From: Chloroflexota bacterium
GTDB lineage: Bacteria; Chloroflexota; Limnocylindria; Limnocylindrales; CSP1-4
Length of the DNA stretch: 11,550 bases
Assembly (NCBI GenBank): GCA_013698385.1
Contig: JACCVB010000194.1
Coordinates: 1-11,550, forward strand
Reading direction: 5' to 3'
Below the pieces are notes generated by a model. The model did no database searches. It worked only from the letters and a program-made list of their open reading frames with translations, and was not told the DNA's origin. The position numbers and the translations under genes are program-made. This document shows, piece after piece, positions 7,032-11,550 of the stretch. Positions within the stretch are counted from its first letter, which is position 1, and each line of letters begins with the position of its first letter.

Positions 7032-8276
7032 CTAGGTATTCGGGTCGGGAACTTTTTCGGGAACGACTTCGCCCGCAAGCGTGAACTTGCCACCCGACAC
7101 CTCGATGACGGTGACGCCCTTCTGCGGGACGTGGGCGTCCGCGCTGAAGGTGATCTTTCCGGTGATGCCGGCGAAGTCCGTCGTGCCCTCGATGGCGCTC
7201 TTGACCGCCGCTGCGTCGGTACCGCCCGCCCGCTTCACGGCGTCGGCAAGGAGGTAGACGGTGTCATAACCCAGCGCGGCGAACGCGTTCTCCGGGTCGT
7301 TGCCGTACTCCGCTTTGTAGGCGGCGATGAACTTCTTGATCCCGTCGGTCCCGCCCGTGGAATCGATGAGCGCGTGGGTCGTGAAGAAGACATTCTCGGA
7401 CGCAGCACCCGCCACCTTGATGAGGTCCGGCGTGTCGTAGCCGTCACCACCGACGATCGGGCCGGTGATGCCGGCGTCTCGGAACTGCTTGACGACGGGA
7501 CCGATGTTGTACGGCATCGCCGCGACATAGTAGAAATCGGGCTTGGGGGTCAGGGTCTTGACCTTCGCGATCTGGGCCGAGAAGTCGGTCGCCTGATCCT
7601 CGTACGAGTCCTCGAGGGCGATGGTCCCTCCGAGCTCCGTGAAGCGCGCCTTGAAGTAGCGGCCCAGGAGCGTCGTGTACTCGATGCCCTTGTCCACCAG
7701 GAAGTATGCGTTCTTGCCGAACTTCTTGGCGGCGTACTCCGCGCCGACGGCGGCCTGGACGTTGTCACCGAAGGCGGCCAGAAACAGCTGGTCGCCGATC
7801 TGGCTCGGGAGCTTAGGCGAGGTGGCGCCGACCGTGATGAACGGGATATTGGCCGCCTGGAAGGTGGGGCCCGCGGCGAGGACTGAGTCGCTGTCGGTGT
7901 AGCCGATGAACAGCGATACCTTGTCCTGCTCGACGAACTGCTTGGCGGTCTGGGCGGTCACCGTCATGTCGTACTTGCTGTCGTGGATGATGAAGTCGAT
8001 CTGGGCCCCGCCGATCCCGCCCGCGGCGTTGATCTCCTTCACGGCTAGCTTGGCTCCATTGGCCGCGGGCAGGTCGAGCGCCGATTCAGCCCCGGTCAGC
8101 GCGAAACCGCCGCCGATCTTGATGGTGCCGCCAAGGCTGGACGACCCGCCCGCGCTGGCCGGAGCGCTGGCCGACGATGGCCCGCTGGACGCAGACGAAC
8201 CGGCGGTGCCGCAGCCTCCGACCAGGGCGATGACGGCGACCAGTGCGAAACCACGTCGCAACGGCTTGTGCCTCAT
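7032..8276 (-). CDS. livK: ABC transporter substrate-binding lipoprotein, branched-chain amino acid type (LivK-like)
   Basis: Extracytoplasmic binding protein that delivers ligand to LivHMGF. ATG at 8276 follows GGAGGAGG (8281-8288). A longer in-frame start at 8306 would place 10 residues before a good signal peptide and is less likely. The 414-residue product has a basic start (RHKPLRRG), a hydrophobic stretch and lipobox VGGC with Cys22, so it is a lipoprotein. A Ser/Ala/Gly/Pro-rich linker runs over 23-50. The type-1 periplasmic-binding fold begins at TIKIGGGFALTG (51-62) and continues with NGAKLAVKEINAAGG, IGYTDSDSVLAAG and later FAALGYDTVYLLADAV. These are Peripla_BP_6 hallmarks. The ligand cannot be told from sequence; it need not be leucine. 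It heads the operon with the glutamine synthetase-like and amidohydrolase genes, and faces the rest of its transporter. Confidence 0.94.
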   Translation of the reverse strand: MRHKPLRRGFALVAVIALVGGCGTAGSSASSGPSSASAPASAGGSSSLGGTIKIGGGFALTGAESALDLPAANGAKLAVKEINAAGGIGGAQIDFIIHDSKYDMTVTAQTAKQFVEQDKVSLFIGYTDSDSVLAAGPTFQAANIPFITVGATSPKLPSQIGDQLFLAAFGDNVQAAVGAEYAAKKFGKNAYFLVDKGIEYTTLLGRYFKARFTELGGTIALEDSYEDQATDFSAQIAKVKTLTPKPDFYYVAAMPYNIGPVVKQFRDAGITGPIVGGDGYDTPDLIKVAGAASENVFFTTHALIDSTGGTDGIKKFIAAYKAEYGNDPENAFAALGYDTVYLLADAVKRAGGTDAAAVKSAIEGTTDFAGITGKITFSADAHVPQKGVTVIEVSGGKFTLAGEVVPEKVPDPNT

Positions 8277-8280
8277 GACT

Positions 8281-8288
8281 CCTCCTCC
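8281..8288 (-). promoter_or_regulatory. Ribosome binding site of livK
   Basis: The minus strand reads GGAGGAGG just before the ATG at 8276. The GGAGG at 8284-8288 is seven bases from the start. It decides the start in favour of 8276 over 8306. Confidence 0.85.
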
Positions 8289-8473
8289 GACCCGCACCGG
8301 GGTCACTCCCCCACTTGAACGGATGCTCTCCGACGACCGAACTCCGGTACGACCAGCGGTCCGCGACGACGCGCCGAGAACGGACGCATATCATGCTACA
8401 GCCCGGTGCAGCTCACATGCGAGCGGTGTCACATGCCAGGTGAGCGGACCGGCCGCGTCCCCATGAACGGATC

Positions 8474-8477
8474 GAGG
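8474..8477 (+). promoter_or_regulatory. Ribosome binding site of the short-chain dehydrogenase
   Basis: GAGG lies six bases before the GTG at 8484. This favours that start over the ATG at 8463 and GTG at 8406, neither of which has a well-spaced ribosome site. Confidence 0.6.
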
Positions 8478-8483
8478 TGGAAC

Positions 8484-9239
8484 GTGATCGATCTTCGAGA
8501 TCGCGTCGTGCTGATCACGGGCGCCGCGGGCGGTATCGGCTCCGCCACGGCCCGCACGATCGTCCAGGCCGGTGGCGCGGTGGTCCTGAACGATGTTTCG
8601 GTGCCGCCCCTCCGGGCGCTCGCCGATGAGATCGGAGATCCGGCGCGCGTGATCGTTGCAGACCTCGGCAGCGGACATGCGGTCGACGCGCTCTGGCGCG
8701 ACGCCCTCGCCATCCACGGTCGGATCGATGTCCTGGTCAACAACGCCGGGATCTACCCCGAGGCCAGGTTGTCCGACCCACTCGACGACTGGCTCCGCGT
8801 ATGGCAACGATCCCTGGCCGTCAACCTGTTGGCGCCGGCCATCCTTTGCCGCGCCGCGGTTGCGACCTTCGCGGGCCAGCCCGATGGGGGAATCGTCATC
8901 AACCTGGCCAGCCGGGCCGCTTTCCGCGGTGAGGACCCTGACTACTGGCACTACGCCGCGGCCAAGGCCGGCGTCGTCGCCCTGACGCGGACCATCGCGC
9001 GACAAAACGGTCGCCAGGGCGTGACGGCGTTCGCGATCGCCCCGGGTTATGTCGACACCGCGTTCAACCATGTCTATGCCGAGCAGGTCGGAGTCGAGGG
9101 CGCCGCGCGCGACACCGGTCTAGGCGAGGTAGCGCAGCCGCAGGACGTCGCGAACGTCGTGGCGTTCCTGGCCTCCGGGCTGGCCCGCCACGCGACGGGC
9201 ACGACGATCGATGTGAACGGGGCGAGTTACGTCCGCTGA
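8484..9239 (+). CDS. Short-chain dehydrogenase/reductase (classical SDR)
   Basis: A 251-residue NAD(P)-dependent oxidoreductase with a Rossmann fold acting on an alcohol/ketone pair; the substrate is unknown. Motifs are the cofactor loop TGAAGGIG (12-19), Asp38 at the end of the second strand (suggesting NAD rather than NADP), Asp60, NNAG (86-89), Asn114, catalytic Ser143, Tyr157-x3-Lys161, and PG at 188-189. All four members of the Asn-Ser-Tyr-Lys tetrad are present. The chosen GTG gives the usual SDR length and an N-terminus leading straight into the first strand. Starts at 8463 or 8406 would add 7 or 26 residues. It is divergent from livK and convergent with the glycosyltransferase, with 17 bases between their stops. 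3-Oxoacyl reductase-like annotations are possible, but nothing points to fatty acid synthesis. Confidence 0.93.
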   Translation: MIDLRDRVVLITGAAGGIGSATARTIVQAGGAVVLNDVSVPPLRALADEIGDPARVIVADLGSGHAVDALWRDALAIHGRIDVLVNNAGIYPEARLSDPLDDWLRVWQRSLAVNLLAPAILCRAAVATFAGQPDGGIVINLASRAAFRGEDPDYWHYAAAKAGVVALTRTIARQNGRQGVTAFAIAPGYVDTAFNHVYAEQVGVEGAARDTGLGEVAQPQDVANVVAFLASGLARHATGTTIDVNGASYVR

Positions 9240-9256
9240 CGCACGTTCGAGATCGA

Positions 9257-10570
9257 TCAGGTCGTTACCGGTCGGCCGGTCACGATCACCAGCTCGATCA
9301 GGTCCGCCGCCGCGGCGGTGCCCATGGTGCGACTGATCCGCGCCGACATCGCCCCGAGACGCCTGGCGAGAGGCTCGTCTGCCAGGAGTTCATCGATCGC
9401 GTCGGTCAGCTCCTCGTCGCGAAAGCCGTAGGTCGAGAGGCGTCGCCCGAGGCCGGTCTCATCGATCCGCTGGGCGTTATCGACCTGGTCCCAGAAGAGC
9501 GGCAGGACGATCATGGGTTTGCCATGGTGGAGCGCCTCCGTGACCGTGTTATTGCCGCCGTGGGTGATGACCAGGTCGACCTGGGGGAGGATGGCCGGCT
9601 GGGGCAGGAAGCCCTCCCCCGTCTGATTGTCGTGGAGCTCGATCTCGTCGGCGAGCGGACCTTTGGACACGATGACCCGGTGCTCCGTCGTCGCCAGCAG
9701 GTCCACCAAACGCTGCATGAGGCTCACGTCCGCCGACCCGAGCGACCCCAGAGAGAGGTAGATCAACGCTCCATCCCGCTCGCGCAGGTGGGCCGGCAGC
9801 TCCCATGGCACGTCGGGAGCCCGGACCGTGGAGTCCAGTCGGTGCCACGTCGGGCCGAGCGGGCGCTCGCGCGGGTAGTCGACCTCCGCCGGGTAGGAAT
9901 ACAGGTTGAGATAGGGTGACTCGGCGATGAAGTCGGGCCCGAGCGGCCCGTATGACAGGCCCGCGTCGCCATGCTCCCGGCAGAATGCTTCAAAATCGAA
10001 GTACATGTCCGCGTGCGTCCGGCGCAACTCCTCGAGGAACGCCGCCCAGCCACTTCGATCCCCGGCCGGATAGCCGCTGGAAAACGGCGGGACGGCCGGG
10101 TCTTTGAGTTCGGCCGGGTTGCACGAGACGATCCGGACCCACGGCCGGCCTGAGGCCGCGATGGCCGGGAAGCCGATGACGTTGTCCTGGACGATCGCGT
10201 CGGGCGCGAGCTCGTCGAAGATCTCGGCCAGGCGCGGGTCGGCGTACTTGGCACCGTCGATCAGCGCTTGCCACGTCGGCGCGATGAACTGACCAAGCTG
10301 CTCCAGGGTCGACTTGCGAAAGACCGGTGCGGTGTCGCGGATGAAGTCGATCCAGAACTGGCCCGGGACCTCCGGCACGTCCGGCGCCGGGCCCAGGCGC
10401 ATCAGCCGTTCCTCGAAACCCAGCGCCTCCAGCGTCCCGGCGAACGATTCCTCGACCACGAACACGATCCGATGGCCCCGCTCCCGCAGCACGCGCCCGA
10501 TCCCGACGCAGTTGTTGGTCGGCCCGTAGGCACCTTCCGGGAAGAAGACGATCGTGCGCGCGTCCGTCAC
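9257..10570 (-). CDS. GT1-type UDP-glycosyltransferase, macrolide/YjiC-like
   Basis: A 437-residue GT-B glycosyltransferase expected to move a sugar from a nucleotide donor to a small lipophilic acceptor. The C-terminal donor site is intact: LSLGS (272-276), THGGNNTVTEAL (336-347, His337) and PLFWDQVDNAQ (357-367, Asp361-Gln362). The N-terminal acceptor half starts with a normal strand and a later RGHR (31-34). However, the stretch that usually holds the catalytic His and Pro (the GHxxP region) reads GPTNN (16-20), so the canonical base is missing. GTG at 10570 is preferred because GGAGG (10576-10580) lies five bases upstream; a TTG at 10585 overlaps the P450 stop and would add five residues. 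It follows the P450 by 11 bases and is probably cotranscribed. Acceptor unknown. Confidence 0.9.
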   Translation of the reverse strand: MTDARTIVFFPEGAYGPTNNCVGIGRVLRERGHRIVFVVEESFAGTLEALGFEERLMRLGPAPDVPEVPGQFWIDFIRDTAPVFRKSTLEQLGQFIAPTWQALIDGAKYADPRLAEIFDELAPDAIVQDNVIGFPAIAASGRPWVRIVSCNPAELKDPAVPPFSSGYPAGDRSGWAAFLEELRRTHADMYFDFEAFCREHGDAGLSYGPLGPDFIAESPYLNLYSYPAEVDYPRERPLGPTWHRLDSTVRAPDVPWELPAHLRERDGALIYLSLGSLGSADVSLMQRLVDLLATTEHRVIVSKGPLADEIELHDNQTGEGFLPQPAILPQVDLVITHGGNNTVTEALHHGKPMIVLPLFWDQVDNAQRIDETGLGRRLSTYGFRDEELTDAIDELLADEPLARRLGAMSARISRTMGTAAAADLIELVIVTGRPVTT

Positions 10571-10575
10571 ATGAG

Positions 10576-10580
10576 CCTCC
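10576..10580 (-). promoter_or_regulatory. Ribosome binding site of the glycosyltransferase
   Basis: The minus strand reads GGAGG five bases before the GTG at 10570. It decides the start against the TTG at 10585, which lies upstream of this site. Confidence 0.75.
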
Positions 10581-10581
10581 G

Positions 10582-11550
10582 TCAAGGTGGAGATGGCCGA
10601 GTCCAGGCGACGGGCAGGGCCCGCGGCTTGCGGAAGATGACACCGCTGGGTGGTGTCGCGTCGCTGCCGATGCGCAGCTCGGGCCAGCCGTCCAGTGCGG
10701 CATCGAGGGCGGCGCGCGTCTCGAGCCTGGCCAGGTGCAGGCCGACGCAGGCATGTGGCCCCTGGGCGAAGGCGACGTGCGAGCGCGCCATCGGCCGATA
10801 CAGGTCGAACGTATCCGGGTCCGCGAATGCCGAGGGATCGCGATTGGCCGCCGTCAGCGACACGATGACGAGGTCTCCCCGCTCAACGCGGGCGTCGCCC
10901 AGTTGCGTGCCCTCGGTCGCATAGCGGTCGACCCGGCCCGCGGCCGGCTCCAGGCGCAGGGATTCCTCGATCGCATCGGCGATCAGCGACCGATCTGCCG
11001 TGAGCGCCGCCAGCTGGACCGGGTTGGTCAGCAGGTGCCAGAACAACGAGGTCGTCATGCCCTCACTCGTCTCGATCCCGCCGAACATCATGACCGCCGC
11101 GTTCGAGACCACCTCGGCAGGGGTCAGGGTGGCCGTCGCGTCCGCCAGGACCCCTGTGCCATGCTCGATCGTCGCGCCGACGTGCGCCTCGAGCGCACCG
11201 AATGCCTCGTGACCGCGTATCTCGATCTCACCACCCGTCGACACGCGGTCCACCGCCGCGACGATCTCGTCGTACCAGCCGAGGACGGTCGCAGGCTGGA
11301 CGTCCAGCAGGTCCAGCGCGGCGGCGACGACCCGCACGGCCAGCGGTCCGGCGAGGTCGCGGCGGATCTCCGCGGTGCCGGCCGGCGCGAGGTCGTGGAC
11401 CAGTTCCCGGGCGATCGACTCCACCTGGCGGGTGAACCGATCCCGCACCTCGGACGAGCGGAAGGCGGCCGCGAAGGGGTCGCGATGGCGCCGGTGCTCC
11501 GCGCCGTCGAGCGAGAGCATGCTCGGACCGACGACCTGGGCCGTGGAGAA
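10582..11550 (-). CDS. Cytochrome P450 (partial, N-terminus off the window)
   Basis: The last 322 residues of a soluble bacterial P450; about 80 N-terminal residues lie beyond the right edge. The reading frame is open to base 11550, so the Met at 11520 is internal. In window numbering, the C-helix haem contacts are near HRRHR (19-23). The I-helix oxygen-activation site is FGGIETSEG (156-164) with Thr161, the K-helix ExxR is Glu196-Arg199 in ESLR, and ANRDP is at 235-239. The haem loop is FAQGPHACVGLHLAR (261-275) with cysteine ligand Cys268. All key residues are present, so the enzyme should be active. There is no membrane anchor in the visible part. The gene lies 11 bases before the glycosyltransferase in the same direction. 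It needs a redox partner (ferredoxin or similar), which is not seen here; the substrate is unknown. Confidence 0.95.
   Translation of the reverse strand, partial: FSTAQVVGPSMLSLDGAEHRRHRDPFAAAFRSSEVRDRFTRQVESIARELVHDLAPAGTAEIRRDLAGPLAVRVVAAALDLLDVQPATVLGWYDEIVAAVDRVSTGGEIEIRGHEAFGALEAHVGATIEHGTGVLADATATLTPAEVVSNAAVMMFGGIETSEGMTTSLFWHLLTNPVQLAALTADRSLIADAIEESLRLEPAAGRVDRYATEGTQLGDARVERGDLVIVSLTAANRDPSAFADPDTFDLYRPMARSHVAFAQGPHACVGLHLARLETRAALDAALDGWPELRIGSDATPPSGVIFRKPRALPVAWTRPSPP

Larger units (their letters stand above)
8277..8483. promoter_or_regulatory. Divergent intergenic region between livK and the short-chain dehydrogenase
   Basis: About 207 bases between divergent genes. Only one patch is AT-richer, around 8386-8400, and it is the likeliest promoter core, though no confident -35/-10 pair is seen. 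It holds GCAT-ATC-ATGC (8386-8396). To its right TCACATGC occurs twice, at 8413-8420 and 8429-8436, sixteen bases apart. This pair sits inside an inverted repeat GCTCAC (8411-8416) / GTGAGC (8440-8445). Such an arrangement could bind a dimeric regulator controlling both directions, but no regulator gene is in the window. Confidence 0.4.

Noticed and set aside
7007..7093. Longer start for the glutamine synthetase-like gene at 7093
   Set aside because: It would overlap livK by 62 bases, and the added residues are basic and unlike the family. The ATG at 7006 has a suitable ribosome site.
9240..9262. Possible terminator between the convergent dehydrogenase and glycosyltransferase genes
   Set aside because: Only a small GATCGATC palindrome (9251-9258) is present, with no GC-rich stem and no T run on either strand.

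Overview
The window is gene-dense, high-GC bacterial DNA (about two-thirds G+C by eye, not counted) with ten protein genes, two of them cut by the window edges. Several genes use GTG starts, spacers are short, and the solute-binding lipoprotein has a Ser/Ala-rich linker after its lipobox cysteine. These traits fit a soil-type Chloroflexota or Actinomycetota bacterium. That placement is inference; there is no rRNA or other marker here. I found no tRNA, rRNA, insertion sequence, CRISPR array or convincing hairpin terminator. No gene-free stretch exceeds 300 bases.

Layout, left to right. (1) A minus-strand aldehyde dehydrogenase, N-terminal half only, resembling gamma-aminobutyraldehyde/betaine-aldehyde dehydrogenases. 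(2) A divergent spacer, 696-961. (3) A plus-strand operon of four overlapping genes, livG-livF-livH-livM, giving both ATPases and both permeases of a branched-chain-amino-acid-type (HAAT family) ABC importer. (4) Meeting it tail to tail with a 13-base overlap, a minus-strand operon livK - glutamine synthetase-like - amidohydrolase. (5) A second divergent spacer, 8277-8483. (6) A plus-strand short-chain dehydrogenase. (7) A minus-strand pair, cytochrome P450 (5' end off the window) followed by a GT1-type glycosyltransferase.

Likely joint role. The binding protein sits with the two enzymes, and the rest of the transporter faces it, so regions 1-5 look like one uptake-and-catabolism locus. The glutamine synthetase-like enzyme and the amidohydrolase are the two halves of the fungal/plant FluG/NodGS fusion, here as separate neighbouring genes. 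The synthetase carries FluG-type residues instead of the ammonium-site residues of classical GlnA, so it may glutamylate an organic amine. With the aldehyde dehydrogenase, this suggests import of an amine or amide, its activation, and oxidation of the resulting aldehyde. The substrate is not visible in the sequence.

The P450-glycosyltransferase pair looks like an oxidise-then-glycosylate unit for a small lipophilic molecule. The glycosyltransferase lacks the usual N-terminal catalytic histidine motif. Whether this pair and the dehydrogenase belong with the amine locus cannot be told from the window.
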